A stretch of DNA of 64,000 nt, taken from assembly GCF_005938625.1 (NCBI RefSeq), contig NZ_VCNJ01000009.1:1-64000 (forward strand), read 5' to 3'. Both the position numbers and the translations under genes were made by a program. Below, piece after piece: positions 27,137 to 37,190 of the stretch. This DNA comes from Pseudomonas fluorescens. GTDB lineage: Bacteria; Pseudomonadota; Gammaproteobacteria; Pseudomonadales; Pseudomonadaceae. Each line of letters begins with the position of its first letter. Within the stretch, counting starts at the first letter, position 1. The notes under the pieces were generated by a model. The model searched no databases. It was not told the DNA's origin and worked only from the letters and a program-made list of their open reading frames with translations.

Positions 27137-27942
27137 ACGGGTTTCTCCAACACGGCGTAGACCACCTGATAAGTCGCCGGCAACCCCGACGCCTGACGGA
27201 ACTGCTCGTAAGCTTCGACCAGCCCGAGAATCCGCGCGCGCCCGGTCAAACCGCCCGGCCGCCCCGGATTCAGATTGTGCGCACCCAAGGCTTTCAATTC
27301 ATGGGTGAGACTGCGCACATCCGGGTAGTGCAACACGTGAGGCTGATTCTCCAGACTCAACGTGCGCAAGCCACTGGCCGCACACAATTGCTCATAACGG
27401 GAGAACTCGCGGAAGCGGTTGACGTGCACCAGCCCATCGACCTGCCGCCAGCTATCACGCAATTCAAACAACGTCCCTACACAAAGACTAGCAAACGCAA
27501 AAACCCCGCCTGGTTTCAGCGCGCGGAAGGCTTCGCTGAGCACCCCTTCGAAATCCGCACACCACTGCACCGCGAGGCTGGAGAAAATCAGGTCGCAGGT
27601 CGAATCCTGCAGCGGCAGCCGCTCCGCATCGCCAGCGATGAAATGCTCGGCACCGCCCAACGGCCGCGCATGCTCAAGCATGCCTTCAGCGATATCCAGC
27701 GCCAAACCGTGGCTCTCAACAAAACGCGAGGCCAGCGCTCGGGTGAAATAACCCGTGCCACAGCCCAGATCCAGCCAACGCGCCGGTACAAATTCCTGCG
27801 GCAACCGCTGCAGCAATTGTGTACCGACATCACGTTGCAACTCGGCGACGCTGTCGTAACTGGCCGCTGCACGAGAAAAAGAGGCTGCGACCTGACGCTT
27901 GTCAGGCAAGGCGCCAGGCAGCACAAGAGACAAATCAGTCAT
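27133..27942 (-). CDS. bioC: Malonyl-ACP O-methyltransferase
   Basis: 269 residues from [29 protein letters not shown]-dependent methyltransferase with motif [13 protein letters not shown] near 57-68. It methylates malonyl-ACP so that fatty-acid synthesis can build the pimeloyl chain. The ATG at 27942 overlaps the bioH stop by eight bases; in-frame starts further up (27954, 28011) lie inside bioH and are not needed. Confidence 0.93.
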   Translation of the reverse strand: MTDLSLVLPGALPDKRQVAASFSRAAASYDSVAELQRDVGTQLLQRLPQEFVPARWLDLGCGTGYFTRALASRFVESHGLALDIAEGMLEHARPLGGAEHFIAGDAERLPLQDSTCDLIFSSLAVQWCADFEGVLSEAFRALKPGGVFAFASLCVGTLFELRDSWRQVDGLVHVNRFREFSRYEQLCAASGLRTLSLENQPHVLHYPDVRSLTHELKALGAHNLNPGRPGGLTGRARILGLVEAYEQFRQASGLPATYQVVYAVLEKPV

Positions 27943-28666
27943 CACCGCACTCATGTAAAAAAGCCTGGATAGCGCCCGCCAGTCCGTGGGGCTCTTCCAG
28001 AAGAAACGCATGACAGGCCTGTTCGATCAGACCTATTTCAATATCCGGCAACAGCGCGAACAACCCCCCCGCCGCTTCCGCCGGGACCAGAGCGTCCTGT
28101 CCGGCGAACAGATGAAATTGCGGGCCACGAAACGCCTGCAATGCTTCACGGGTGTCCAGTTGCGCGAGCAGTTCCAGTCCCGCCATCAACACAGCGGGCG
28201 CCGTCTGCGGCGCGCCGCCGAGCATCAGCCGCGACAATCCGCGCGGATCTTGCGCACCTTGAGCACACAGCAACGAGAAACGCTTGAGAGTCATACGCGG
28301 ATCGGCCTGGCACCCGGCAAGGAACGCATCGAAGGTCTCGCCGGGCATCGCATTCGGCCATTGTTCTTGAGCGACAAAAGAAGGATTGCTCGCCAGCGTC
28401 AGCAAGCCGCAGCAATGTTCACCCCGACGTGCGGCCAATTCGGACGCAAGCATGCCGCCCAGCGACCAGCCACCGAGCCACACGTCGTGGGGAATACGTT
28501 CATCGAGTTCGTCGAGCCAGTCTTGCGGATCGCTGGAATCCAACTGCGGCAGCGGCTCGACTTCCACTTTCAGATGTTCGTCGAGCCCTTGCAACGCCGC
28601 AGCCAAAGGCTCCATGGGCGACACGCCGAGGCCCCAGCCGGGCAGCAGAATCAGGCGATCACGCAT
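27935..28666 (-). CDS. bioH: Pimeloyl-ACP methyl ester carboxylesterase
   Basis: 243 residues from [14 protein letters not shown]. An alpha/beta-hydrolase with nucleophile elbow GWSLGG and a C-terminal His in [11 protein letters not shown]. It removes the methyl group added by BioC once the pimeloyl chain is complete. It overlaps bioF by eight bases and bioC by eight, so the run is tightly coupled. Confidence 0.9.
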   Translation of the reverse strand: MRDRLILLPGWGLGVSPMEPLAAALQGLDEHLKVEVEPLPQLDSSDPQDWLDELDERIPHDVWLGGWSLGGMLASELAARRGEHCCGLLTLASNPSFVAQEQWPNAMPGETFDAFLAGCQADPRMTLKRFSLLCAQGAQDPRGLSRLMLGGAPQTAPAVLMAGLELLAQLDTREALQAFRGPQFHLFAGQDALVPAEAAGGLFALLPDIEIGLIEQACHAFLLEEPHGLAGAIQAFLHECGDD

Positions 28667-29837
28667 GGCTTGGCTCCGACGACAGTTGGGCAAAGCAATC
28701 GGCCAGTCCCTCTAACAATAGCTGCACCTGCGCCTCGCTGTGGGCGGCGGTAAGGGTCACGCGCAAGCGGGCGCTGCCGGCGGGCACGGTCGGCGGGCGG
28801 ATCGCGGTGACCATCAATCCGCGCTCGCGCAACATCTGTGACAGCCGCACCGCGCGCCCGGCATCGCCAATCATGATCGGCTGAATCGGCGTGAAGCTGT
28901 CCATCAGCTCCAGGCCGATCTGCTCGGCACCCCGACGGAACTGGCGGATCAGCGTCTGCAAGTGCTCGCGGCGCCAGTGTTCACTGCGCAGTAAATCGAG
29001 ACTTTTCAGCGTCGCACAGGCCAGCGCCGGTGGCTGGCTGGTGGTGTAGATGTACGGCCGGGCGAACTGGATCAGGCTTTCGATCAGCTCTTCGCTGCCC
29101 GCGACGAAAGCGCCAGCCGTACCGAAGGCTTTGCCGAGGGTGCCGACCAGCACCGGCACATCCTCCTGACTCAAACCGAAATGCTCGACAATCCCGCCGC
29201 CATTCGCACCCAGCGGCCCGAAACCGTGAGCATCATCAACCATCAACCAAGCACCTTTGGCCTTGGCTTCACGGGCCAGCGCCGGCAGATCCGCGAGGTC
29301 GCCGTCCATGCTGAACACACCGTCGGTGACCACCAACGTGTTGCCGATGGCTTTCTCCAGGCGCTTGGCCAGACTCACCGCGTCGTTGTGCAGATAGCGA
29401 TTGAAACGCGCGCCGGATAACAGACCCGCATCCAACAGCGAAGCATGATTGAGGCGATCTTCCAGCACCGTATCGCCCTGCCCGACCAGCGCTGTGACTG
29501 CGCCTAGATTGGCCATGTAGCCGGTGGTGAACAGCAGCGCACGCGGACGCCCGGTGAGATCGGCCAGTGCCTCTTCCAGTTCGTGATGCGGGCCGCTGTG
29601 GCCGATCACCAGATGCGACGCACCGCCACCGACGCCCCAGCGTTCAGCACCGGAGCGCCAGGCTTCGATCACTTGCGGATGATTGGCCAGGCCGAGGTAA
29701 TCGTTGTTGCAGAACGCGAGCAGCGGTTTGCCGTCGACCACCACTTGCGGCCCCTGCGGGGACTCGAGCAGCGGTCGCTGGCGATAGAGGTTTTCGGCAC
29801 GACGGGCAGCAAGGCGTGCGGCGAGATCGAAAGACAT
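28659..29837 (-). CDS. bioF: 8-amino-7-oxononanoate synthase
   Basis: 392 residues. PLP enzyme of the alpha-oxoamine synthase family joining pimeloyl-ACP and alanine. The Schiff-base lysine is in [14 protein letters not shown], with [10 protein letters not shown] upstream and SHLVIGH before it. GAGG precedes the ATG. It is separated from bioB by a 130-base gap filled by a family B repeat. Confidence 0.95.
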   Translation of the reverse strand: MSFDLAARLAARRAENLYRQRPLLESPQGPQVVVDGKPLLAFCNNDYLGLANHPQVIEAWRSGAERWGVGGGASHLVIGHSGPHHELEEALADLTGRPRALLFTTGYMANLGAVTALVGQGDTVLEDRLNHASLLDAGLLSGARFNRYLHNDAVSLAKRLEKAIGNTLVVTDGVFSMDGDLADLPALAREAKAKGAWLMVDDAHGFGPLGANGGGIVEHFGLSQEDVPVLVGTLGKAFGTAGAFVAGSEELIESLIQFARPYIYTTSQPPALACATLKSLDLLRSEHWRREHLQTLIRQFRRGAEQIGLELMDSFTPIQPIMIGDAGRAVRLSQMLRERGLMVTAIRPPTVPAGSARLRVTLTAAHSEAQVQLLLEGLADCFAQLSSEPSHA

Positions 29838-29865
29838 GCAGGCCTCACATCTGAAAAATGACTGT

Positions 29866-29950
29866 GTAGGAGCTGCCGAAGGCTGCGATCTTTTGATGTT
29901 GTTTTTTAAAAGACAAGATCAAAAGATCGCAGACTTCGGCAGCTCCTACA
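29866..29950. repeat. Family B inverted repeat between bioB and bioF
   Basis: GTAGGAGCTGCCGAAGGCTG at the left and its inverted, slightly diverged partner at the right, with GATCTTTTGAT/ATCAAAAGATC extending the stem inward: a hairpin of about 85 bases inside the biotin operon. Confidence 0.9.
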
Positions 29951-29967
29951 TGGAATCCGTATGGCGA

Positions 29968-31023
29968 TCAGACGGCAGCATTGTAGAACTGCTCGTTGCT
30001 CTTCTGCTCAACCAATGCCTGCTCGATCGCAGCCTGGTGAACCTCATCGGCATGCTCTTCACGGGCTTCCGGCTGAATGCCCAGGCGCGCAAACAGTTGC
30101 ATGTCCTTGTCCGCCTGCGGGTTGGCGGTGGTCAGCAACTTGTCGCCGTAGAAAATCGAGTTGGCACCGGCGAAGAATGCGAGGGCCTGCATCTGCTCGT
30201 TCATCGCTTCGCGGCCGGCGGACAGGCGCACGTGGGATTGCGGCATCAGGATACGCGCCACGGCGAGCATGCGGATGAAGTCGAACGGGTCGATGTCTTC
30301 GGCGTTTTCCAGCGGCGTGCCGGCGACTTTCACCAGCATGTTGATCGGCACCGATTCCGGATGCTCCGGCAGGTTGGCCAACTGGATCAGCAGATTGGCG
30401 CGGTCATCCAGCGACTCGCCCATGCCGAGAATGCCGCCGGAGCAGATCTTCATCCCCGACTCACGCACGTAGGCCAGCGTTTGCAGACGCTCGCTGTAGG
30501 TACGGGTGGTGATGATGCTGCCGTAGAACTCAGGCGACGTGTCGAGGTTGTGGTTGTAGTAATCGAGCCCGGCCTTGGCCAGTGCTTCGGTCTGATCCTG
30601 ATCGAGACGGCCAAGGGTCATGCAGGTTTCCAGGCCCATGGCCTTCACGCCTTCAACCATTTTCAGCACGTACGGCATGTCTTTGGCCGACGGGTGTTTC
30701 CACGCCGCGCCCATGCAGAAACGCGTCGAACCGATCGCCTTGGCGCGTGCCGCCTCTTCGAGGACCTTTTGCACTTCCATCAGCTTTTCTTTTTCAAGGC
30801 CGGTGTTGTAGTGACCGGACTGCGGGCAGTACTTGCAGTCTTCCGGGCAGGCGCCGGTCTTGATCGACAGCAGCGTCGAAACCTGAACGCGGTTGGCGTT
30901 GAAATGTGCGCGGTGCACCGTTTGCGCCTGGAACAGCAAGTCGTTGAAGGGCTGTACGAAGAGTGCTCTGACTTCGGCCAGAGACCAGTCGTGACGCAGG
31001 GTGGCGGTGGTGCTCGCGCTCAT
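29968..31023 (-). CDS. bioB: Biotin synthase
   Basis: 351 residues. A radical SAM enzyme inserting sulfur into dethiobiotin; the 4Fe-4S motif CPEDCKYC supplies C59, C63 and C66. The [2Fe-2S] region ([24 protein letters not shown]) is intact. AAGGAATT precedes the ATG. The first gene of the bio run; bioA is not in the window. Only 91 bases separate it from the divergent comF. Confidence 0.96.
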   Translation of the reverse strand: MSASTTATLRHDWSLAEVRALFVQPFNDLLFQAQTVHRAHFNANRVQVSTLLSIKTGACPEDCKYCPQSGHYNTGLEKEKLMEVQKVLEEAARAKAIGSTRFCMGAAWKHPSAKDMPYVLKMVEGVKAMGLETCMTLGRLDQDQTEALAKAGLDYYNHNLDTSPEFYGSIITTRTYSERLQTLAYVRESGMKICSGGILGMGESLDDRANLLIQLANLPEHPESVPINMLVKVAGTPLENAEDIDPFDFIRMLAVARILMPQSHVRLSAGREAMNEQMQALAFFAGANSIFYGDKLLTTANPQADKDMQLFARLGIQPEAREEHADEVHQAAIEQALVEQKSNEQFYNAAV

Positions 31024-31114
31024 GGGTAATTCCTTGGTTATGCTTGGCTCGCGACTGGGGAAACGGAATACCCACAGGCGCTACACGGATGTTCGGCATA
31101 TTTAAGGAAGAGTC

Positions 31115-31849
31115 ATGCGCTGTCAACCACGATACGAAGGACAGGTTTACATCTGTTTAAATAATGTACAGAACTGCTTGCTTTGCGATGAGCCGGCAGA
31201 AGCAGAAATGCCAATCTGCGTGGCCTGCGAAACCGATTTGCCTTGGCTTGGCGAGCAGTGCATCACCTGCGCTTTGCCGTTAAGCGCAGCGGGCGGGACC
31301 TGTGGCGAGTGCCTGCTGGAGCCGCCGGCGTTCGAACAGGTTGTGGTGCCGTGGTTGTATGGCTTCCCGGTCGACAGTTTGATTACGCGCTTTAAACACA
31401 ACGCGAAATGGCCGTTTGGCCACTTGCTCGCCGACGTTCTCGGGGAATACCTGCAACATCGTTTCGATGAAGGCTTGCCGAGACCCGATGCGTTGTTGCC
31501 GGTGCCGCTGGCGGGTAAACGTCTGCGTCAACGGGGATTCAATCAGGCTGCGATGCTGGCGAGGTGGTTGAGTCAGTCGCTGGATCTGCCGTGCGAAGAA
31601 CAGGTTCTGCGGCGAATCAAGGAGACCGACGCCCAGCAGGATCTTGATGCCAAGGCGCGTAAACATAATCTGCGCGATGCCTTCGAGATCATGCCGGATG
31701 CGCAGGTACGAGGCCGGCATTTGGCGTTGGTTGATGATGTGCTGACCACCGGCGCTACCGCACAGGCGCTGGCCCGGTTGCTGATGAACGCAGGCGCTGC
31801 GCGGGTCGATGTCTATTGTCTGGCCCGCACGCCAAAACCCGGAGCCTGA
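31115..31849 (+). CDS. ComF family phosphoribosyltransferase-like protein
   Basis: 244 residues with a cysteine-rich N-terminal zinc region (CLLCDEPAEAEMPICVAC, CITCALPL, CGEC) and a C-terminal phosphoribosyltransferase fold with the PRPP loop VDDVLTTGAT near 209-218. ComF proteins support DNA uptake and replication restart in several bacteria. GGAAGAG precedes the ATG. Divergent from bioB, as in many pseudomonads. Confidence 0.88.
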   Translation: MRCQPRYEGQVYICLNNVQNCLLCDEPAEAEMPICVACETDLPWLGEQCITCALPLSAAGGTCGECLLEPPAFEQVVVPWLYGFPVDSLITRFKHNAKWPFGHLLADVLGEYLQHRFDEGLPRPDALLPVPLAGKRLRQRGFNQAAMLARWLSQSLDLPCEEQVLRRIKETDAQQDLDAKARKHNLRDAFEIMPDAQVRGRHLALVDDVLTTGATAQALARLLMNAGAARVDVYCLARTPKPGA

Positions 31850-31862
31850 ATATTGCACAACC

Positions 31863-31958
31863 CCCTGTGGGAGCGAGCTTGCTCGCGAAGGGGCCAGCAC
31901 ATTCAAAATCAATGTTGACTGAGACGCCGCTTTCGCGAGCAAGCTCGCTCCCACAGGG
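31863..31958. repeat. Family A REP pair
   Basis: Inverted copies of GTGGGAGCGAGCTTGCTCGC starting 14 bases after the comF-like stop. Confidence 0.92.
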
Positions 31959-32033
31959 TTCTGTGTCGGGCTTGACTCTCGCGTCGCTAGCGGCCAACTT
32001 CCACGTCCACCGCCACAAAAAAAGCATCCACCC

Positions 32034-32798
32034 ATGTCCATGCCTTCCCTGTTGTCCCAGCACATCGTCCGCCGTCCGCAGCGTATCGCCCTGCTGCAAC
32101 ACATCGCCGAACAAGGCTCGATCACCCGCGCTGCGAAGAGCGCAGGCTTGAGCTACAAAGCGGCGTGGGACGCCATCGATGAGTTGAACAACCTGGCGCA
32201 AAAACCATTGGTCGAGCGTGCCGTCGGTGGCAAGGGTGGCGGCGGTGCGAAACTCTCCAGCGAAGGCGAACGCGTTTTGCGCCTGTACCAAAAACTGCAG
32301 GCCTTGCAGGCGCAGGTGCTGGAAGCGGCAGAAGATGCCAGCGATCTGGATCTGCTCGGTCGCCTGATGCTCAGAACCAGCGCGCGCAATCAGTTGCACG
32401 GCAAAGTCGTGGCGATCCAAGCGCAGGGGCGCAATGACCTGATCCGCCTCGAACTGGCCGAAGGGCTGTGCCTCGACGCGCAGATCACCCACGACAGCAC
32501 CGTGCATCTGGAGCTGCAAGCCGGCACAGAAGTAGTGGCGCTGATCAAGGCCGGCTGGCTGGAATTGCTCGGACACGAGCAACCTGCAACGTCTGGTCAC
32601 AATCTTCTGAAGGGCACCATCGAAGCGATTCTCGACGCCGAGGACGGCCCCAGCGAAGTACGTATTACCCTGCCCAACGGCCATACCCTCTGCGCCTTGG
32701 CTGAGCCGCTCGATTTGCGCACGCGCGGATTGAGCGTGGAACAACCGGTGCAGGTGCAGTTTTCGCCGTCCAACGTGCTGATCGGCACGCCGCTGTAA
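32034..32798 (+). CDS. modE: ModE-type molybdate-responsive regulator
   Basis: 254 residues: an N-terminal LysR-like winged helix (RIALLQHIAEQGSITRAAKSAGLSYKAAWDAID, 17-50, and GGKGGGGAKLSSEGE) and two C-terminal TOBE/MOP molybdate-binding units at about 120-188 and 192-254. ModE represses molybdate transport when molybdate is plentiful; the modABC genes are not nearby. ATG codons at 32034 and 32040 are both possible starts. Confidence 0.88.
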   Translation: MSMPSLLSQHIVRRPQRIALLQHIAEQGSITRAAKSAGLSYKAAWDAIDELNNLAQKPLVERAVGGKGGGGAKLSSEGERVLRLYQKLQALQAQVLEAAEDASDLDLLGRLMLRTSARNQLHGKVVAIQAQGRNDLIRLELAEGLCLDAQITHDSTVHLELQAGTEVVALIKAGWLELLGHEQPATSGHNLLKGTIEAILDAEDGPSEVRITLPNGHTLCALAEPLDLRTRGLSVEQPVQVQFSPSNVLIGTPL

Positions 32799-32868
32799 TC
32801 AGACGCTGCAACGAAAGCGTCATCGATGCTCATTAAGGTAGCTGCCAAAACCAAGCAGGGAGCCTGAT

Positions 32869-34770
32869 GTGAGCCTATTAGAAGAAAACCAATCCACTGA
32901 CCTGGAAAAAATGGTCGGCCTCAGCCGTCGCGGTTTCATCGGCGCCGGTGCGCTGTGCGGCGCGGCGATGTTCCTCGGTGGCAGTCTGTTGAGCCGCAGC
33001 GCGCTGGCCACCGGAGTCAGCGCCGGCAACAGCCGCCTGCTCGGTTTCGAGAGCATTCCCGCGGCGACCACCGACGTCATCACGCTGCCCAAAGGCTACA
33101 AGTCTTCAGTGCTGATCAGTTGGGGTCAGCCCCTGCAGAAGAACGGCCCGGCCTTCGATCCGAGCGGCAATGGCACTGCGGCCGCACAGGAAATGCAGTT
33201 CGGCGACAACAACGACGGCATGAGCCTGTTCGCCTTCCCCGATGATCGCAACCGCGCGTTGATGGCGATCAACAACGAATACACCAACTACCGCTACCTC
33301 TACCCGCACGGCGGCATGCCGCAATCGGCCGAAGACGTGCGCAAGGCACTGGCCTGCGAAGGCGTGTCGGTGATCGAGGTACAGCGCAAGAACGGTCAGT
33401 GGCAGTTCGTTCAAGGCTCGCGTTACAACCGCCGCATTCACGGCAACTCGCCGCTGCGCATCAGCGGCCCGGCGGCTGGCCACGAATTGATGAAGACCGC
33501 CGCCGATAAACACGGCAAGAAAGTCCTCGGCACCTTCCAGAACTGCGCCAACGGTAAAACCCCGTGGGGCACTTACCTGACCTGTGAAGAAAACTTCACC
33601 GACTGCTTCGGCAGCAGCAACGCCCAGCAGCAGTTCGACCCGGCGCAAAAGCGCTACGGCGTCTCGGTCGCCAGCCGCGAAATAAATTGGCACCCGTACG
33701 ACCCACGCTTCGACATGGCGAAAAACCCCAACGAACTCAACCGTCACGGCTGGGTGGTCGAGATCGATCCGTTCGATCCGCAATCGACCCCGGTCAAACG
33801 TACGGCGCTGGGCCGCTTCAAACATGAAAACGCCGCCTTGGCCGAGACCGATGACGGTCGCGCCGTGGTGTACATGGGCGACGACGAACGCGGCGAGTTC
33901 ATCTACAAATTCGTCAGCCGCGACCGCATCAACCACCGCAACGCCAAGGCCAACCGCGACATTCTCGATCACGGCACCCTGTACGTGGCGAAATTCGACA
34001 ACGGCGACAGCAACCCCGATCACCCGAAAGGCCAGGGCCAGTGGATCGAGCTGACCCACGGCAAGAACGGCATCGACGCCAGCAGCGGTTTCGCCGATCA
34101 GGCCGAGGTGCTGATCCATGCGCGCCTCGCCGCCAGCGTAGTCGGCGCAACGCGCATGGACCGCCCGGAATGGATCGTCGTCAGTCCGAAGGACGGCCAG
34201 GTCTATTGCACCCTGACCAACAACGCCAAGCGTGGCGAAGACGGCCAGCCAGTCGGTGGGCCGAATCCGCGCGAGAAGAACGTCTACGGGCAGATTCTGC
34301 GCTGGCGCACCGACCGCGATGATCACGCTTCGAAGACGTTTGCCTGGGATCTGTTTGTGGTCGCCGGCAACCCGGGCGTACATGCCGGGACGCCGAAAGG
34401 TGGCTCGAAGAACATCACCCCGCAGAACATGTTCAACAGCCCGGATGGTCTGGGCTTCGACAAGGCCGGGCGCTTGTGGATTCTCACCGACGGCGATTCG
34501 AGCAACGCTGGGGATTTTGCCGGGATGGGCAACAACCAGATGCTTTGCGCCGATCCAAAGACCGGTGAGATTCGCCGGTTCATGGTCGGGCCGATTGGTT
34601 GCGAGGTGACGGGGATCAGCTTCTCGCCGGATCAGAAAACCCTGTTTGTCGGCATTCAGCATCCGGGGGAGAACGGTGGTTCGACGTTCCCTGAGCATTT
34701 GCCGAATGGCAAGCCGCGGTCGTCGGTGATGGCGATTACTCGGGAGGATGGCGGGATCGTCGGCGCCTGA
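32869..34770 (+). CDS. PhoX-family phosphatase (DUF839), Tat-exported
   Basis: 633 residues from GTG 32869, with GGGAG upstream. A twin-arginine signal SRRGFIGAGA is at about 24-33, followed by a hydrophobic stretch and cleavage after ALA near 48. The remainder is the PhoX beta-propeller (NNEYTNYRYLYPHGG, TCEENFTDCFG, WVVEIDPFDP, DERGEFIYKFVSR, FNSPDGLGFDKAGRLW), which binds iron and calcium in the characterised enzymes. Likely a periplasmic phosphatase; I find no convincing Pho box in front of it. Confidence 0.88.
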   Translation: MSLLEENQSTDLEKMVGLSRRGFIGAGALCGAAMFLGGSLLSRSALATGVSAGNSRLLGFESIPAATTDVITLPKGYKSSVLISWGQPLQKNGPAFDPSGNGTAAAQEMQFGDNNDGMSLFAFPDDRNRALMAINNEYTNYRYLYPHGGMPQSAEDVRKALACEGVSVIEVQRKNGQWQFVQGSRYNRRIHGNSPLRISGPAAGHELMKTAADKHGKKVLGTFQNCANGKTPWGTYLTCEENFTDCFGSSNAQQQFDPAQKRYGVSVASREINWHPYDPRFDMAKNPNELNRHGWVVEIDPFDPQSTPVKRTALGRFKHENAALAETDDGRAVVYMGDDERGEFIYKFVSRDRINHRNAKANRDILDHGTLYVAKFDNGDSNPDHPKGQGQWIELTHGKNGIDASSGFADQAEVLIHARLAASVVGATRMDRPEWIVVSPKDGQVYCTLTNNAKRGEDGQPVGGPNPREKNVYGQILRWRTDRDDHASKTFAWDLFVVAGNPGVHAGTPKGGSKNITPQNMFNSPDGLGFDKAGRLWILTDGDSSNAGDFAGMGNNQMLCADPKTGEIRRFMVGPIGCEVTGISFSPDQKTLFVGIQHPGENGGSTFPEHLPNGKPRSSVMAITREDGGIVGA

Positions 34771-34774
34771 CAGG

Positions 34775-34848
34775 CCCTCATCGCTGGCAAGCCAGCTCCC
34801 ACAGGGAACGCATTTCTAATGTGGGAGCTGGCTTGCCAGCGATGGCGT
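34775..34848. repeat. Family C REP pair
   Basis: ATCGCTGGCAAGCCAGCTCC and its inverted partner GGGAGCTGGCTTGCCAGCGA with 25 bases between: a third REP type, the only copy in this window. Confidence 0.88.
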
Positions 34849-34935
34849 CAGCACAGACACCAACCACCTCCCCCGCTGCCATCTGCGCTACCATGCTGGG
34901 CCGGACGCGGCAGCCTGCTGCGCGCAGGAGTCAGC

Positions 34936-35910
34936 ATGGCCCACCCGTTTGAAACCCTCACCCCCGACCTCGTGCTCGATGCCGTTGAAAGCATTGGCTT
35001 CCTCAGTGATGCGCGCATTCTGGCGCTCAACAGCTACGAAAACCGTGTCTATCAGGTCGGCATCGAAGACTCCGAACCGCTGATCGCCAAGTTCTATCGC
35101 CCGCAGCGCTGGACCAACGAAGCCATTCTCGAAGAACACAAGTTCACCTTCGAGCTGGCCGACGTCGAAATCCCGGTGGTGGCGCCGCTGATCCACAACG
35201 GCGAAACCCTGCACGAGCATGCCGGTTTCCGCTTCACTCTGTTCCCGCGTCGCGGCGGTCGGGCGCCGGAGCCGGGCAATCTTGATCAGTTGTATCGCCT
35301 GGGCCAGTTGCTCGGGCGGATTCACGCGGTCGGCGCAACCAAGCCGTTTGAACACCGTGAAGCCCTCGCCGTACAGAACTTCGGCCACGCCTCGCTGAAC
35401 ACCTTGCTCGAAGGTAACTTCATTCCGAAAAGCCTGCTGCCGGCCTACGAGTCCGTCGCCCGCGACCTGCTCAAGCGCGTGGAAGATGCCTACGCCAACA
35501 CTCCGCACCAGAATATCCGCATGCACGGCGACTGCCACCCCGGCAACATGATGTGCCGCGACGAGATGTTCCACATCGTTGACCTCGACGACTGCCGCAT
35601 GGGCCCGGCGGTGCAGGACATCTGGATGATGCTCGCCGGGGATCGTCAGGAATGCCTCGGGCAGTTGTCGGAACTGATGGATGGCTACAACGAGTTTCAC
35701 GATTTCGATCCGCGTGAGCTGGCGCTGATCGAGCCGCTGCGCGCCTTGCGCCTGATGCATTACAGCGCCTGGCTGGCGCGGCGCTGGGACGACCCGGCGT
35801 TCCCGCACAGCTTTCCGTGGTTCGGCACCGAGCGGTATTGGGGCGATCAGGTGTTGGCGCTGCGTGAGCAACTGTCGGCGCTTAATGAAGAGCCACTGAA
35901 ACTCTTCTGA
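34936..35910 (+). CDS. srkA: Stress response serine/threonine kinase SrkA (YihE/RdoA)
   Basis: 324 residues from MAHPFETLTPDLV; a longer frame from 34819 runs through the family C repeat and is rejected. Aminoglycoside-phosphotransferase-like kinase: nucleotide lysine in LIAKFYRPQRW, catalytic loop HGDCHPGNMM, metal aspartate in VDLDDCRMGP. SrkA protects against stress-induced death in E. coli. Confidence 0.9.
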   Translation: MAHPFETLTPDLVLDAVESIGFLSDARILALNSYENRVYQVGIEDSEPLIAKFYRPQRWTNEAILEEHKFTFELADVEIPVVAPLIHNGETLHEHAGFRFTLFPRRGGRAPEPGNLDQLYRLGQLLGRIHAVGATKPFEHREALAVQNFGHASLNTLLEGNFIPKSLLPAYESVARDLLKRVEDAYANTPHQNIRMHGDCHPGNMMCRDEMFHIVDLDDCRMGPAVQDIWMMLAGDRQECLGQLSELMDGYNEFHDFDPRELALIEPLRALRLMHYSAWLARRWDDPAFPHSFPWFGTERYWGDQVLALREQLSALNEEPLKLF

Positions 35911-35920
35911 TCAAAGCTCA

Positions 35921-36008
35921 AAAAGATCAAAAGATCGCAGCCTTCGGCAGCTCCTACCTTGGAATGCATATCCCTGTAGGAGCTGCCGAAGGCTGCGATC
36001 TTTTCGCT
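35921..36008. repeat. Family B inverted repeat
   Basis: GATCGCAGCCTTCGGCAGCT and its inverted copy, arms about 33 bases with GATCAAAAGATC extension, between srkA and rarD. Confidence 0.9.
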
Positions 36009-36079
36009 TTCTGACACGACACATCTATACAACCTCCTTACAATCCCTCCTTTGTTAGCTGCCTGAGCAAGGATTCTGC

Positions 36080-36967
36080 ATGCAAGCCGCCAACCCGCGT
36101 CGCGGGTACATTCTGGGCCTGAGTGCCTACATCATCTGGGGCCTGTTCCCGATTTACTTCAAAGCCATCGCCGAAGTGCCGGCCGTCGAGATCATCATCC
36201 ACCGGGTGCTGTGGTCGGCGCTGTTTGGTGCGCTGTTGCTGATGGTGTGGAAACACCCGGGCTGGTTGCGCGAGTTGCTCGACAACCCCAAACGTCTGGC
36301 GATTCTCGCGCTGAGCGGCACGTTGATCGCGGCCAACTGGCTGACTTACGTGTGGTCGGTGAACAACGGGCGGATGCTTGAGGCGAGTCTCGGTTATTAC
36401 ATCAATCCGCTGGTAAACGTGTTGTTGGGCATGTTGATACTTGGCGAGCGACTGCGGCGCATGCAATGGGTCGCGGTCGGTTTGGCAGCAGTGGGCGTGG
36501 CGCAGCAAGTGTGGCAAGTCGGTAGTTTGCCGTGGGTGTCACTGGTGCTGGCGCTGACGTTCGGTTTCTATGGTCTGATCCGCAAACAGGCACCGGTCAA
36601 GGCATTGCCGGGGCTGGTGGTGGAAACCTGGATGCTGGTGCCGATTGCCATCGCCTGGCTGCTGTTCAACCAAACCGCAACCAGCGCGCAACCGGAGTTC
36701 TGGACCACGTCCCAAGCCTGGTGGCTGGTGGCGGCCGGTCCAGTGACATTGGTCCCGCTGGTGTGCTTCAACGCCGCCACGCGCCACTTGCCGTACACCA
36801 CGATCGGCTTCCTGCAATACCTGGCGCCGACCTTGGTGCTGTTGCAAGCGGTGTTGCTGTTCGATGAGCATCTATCGTCCAGCACACTGGTGGCGTTTAT
36901 CTTCATCTGGGCCGGTCTGGCCGTTTACAGCGTCGATGCGGTGATCAGTTTGCGTCGGCGTAGCTGA
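36080..36967 (+). CDS. rarD: RarD, EamA/DMT family transporter
   Basis: 295 residues with about ten transmembrane helices in two EamA repeats, starting MQAANPRRGYILGLSAYIIWGLFPIYFK. RarD is known only as the chloramphenicol-sensitivity protein; the substrate is unknown. AAGGATT precedes the ATG. A terminator follows at 36990. Confidence 0.9.
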   Translation: MQAANPRRGYILGLSAYIIWGLFPIYFKAIAEVPAVEIIIHRVLWSALFGALLLMVWKHPGWLRELLDNPKRLAILALSGTLIAANWLTYVWSVNNGRMLEASLGYYINPLVNVLLGMLILGERLRRMQWVAVGLAAVGVAQQVWQVGSLPWVSLVLALTFGFYGLIRKQAPVKALPGLVVETWMLVPIAIAWLLFNQTATSAQPEFWTTSQAWWLVAAGPVTLVPLVCFNAATRHLPYTTIGFLQYLAPTLVLLQAVLLFDEHLSSSTLVAFIFIWAGLAVYSVDAVISLRRRS

Positions 36968-36989
36968 TCAAAAAACGCACAAACCCTCA

Positions 36990-37012
36990 CAGGCCACGTT
37001 TCTCGTGGCCTG
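36990..37012 (+). terminator. Terminator after rarD
   Basis: CAGGCCACG, TTTCT loop, CGTGGCCTG: a perfect 9-base stem 23 bases past the rarD stop. The tail is CATCGTTCCTT, not a strong T-run, so termination may be partial. Confidence 0.5.
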
Positions 37013-37030
37013 CATCGTTCCTTCCCAAGG

Positions 37031-37152
37031 TTATCCACAGCGTGATCCCCGCCGTTTGTGTGCAAGTCACTGAATGTTGGCGGTTTTTTGATCACCTGCA
37101 GCAAAGCCAGGGCGGGCCTCGCGTTGCGGGGTGTCTCTACAGGTTATCCACA
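37031..37152 (+). promoter_or_regulatory. Two perfect DnaA boxes
   Basis: TTATCCACA at 37031-37039 and again at 37144-37152 in the same orientation, both in the 223-base gap between convergent rarD and gcvR. Exact matches to the strict DnaA box. Confidence 0.5.
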
Positions 37153-37190
37153 GGCAGGTGCACGATTAAACTGGATAACCTGATCGGCGC

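Noticed and set aside
31863..31958. CRISPR-like repeat array
   Set aside because: The repeats are inverted pairs scattered singly in many gaps, not direct repeats with regular spacers; no cas genes are present.
32817..32835. Pho box before the PhoX-type phosphatase gene
   Set aside because: GCGTCAT is followed by no acceptable second CTGTCAT repeat at the required spacing.
34819..34935. 39-residue N-terminal extension of SrkA
   Set aside because: It starts inside the family C repeat and reads as low-complexity Pro/Arg sequence; the family starts at MAHPFETLTP.
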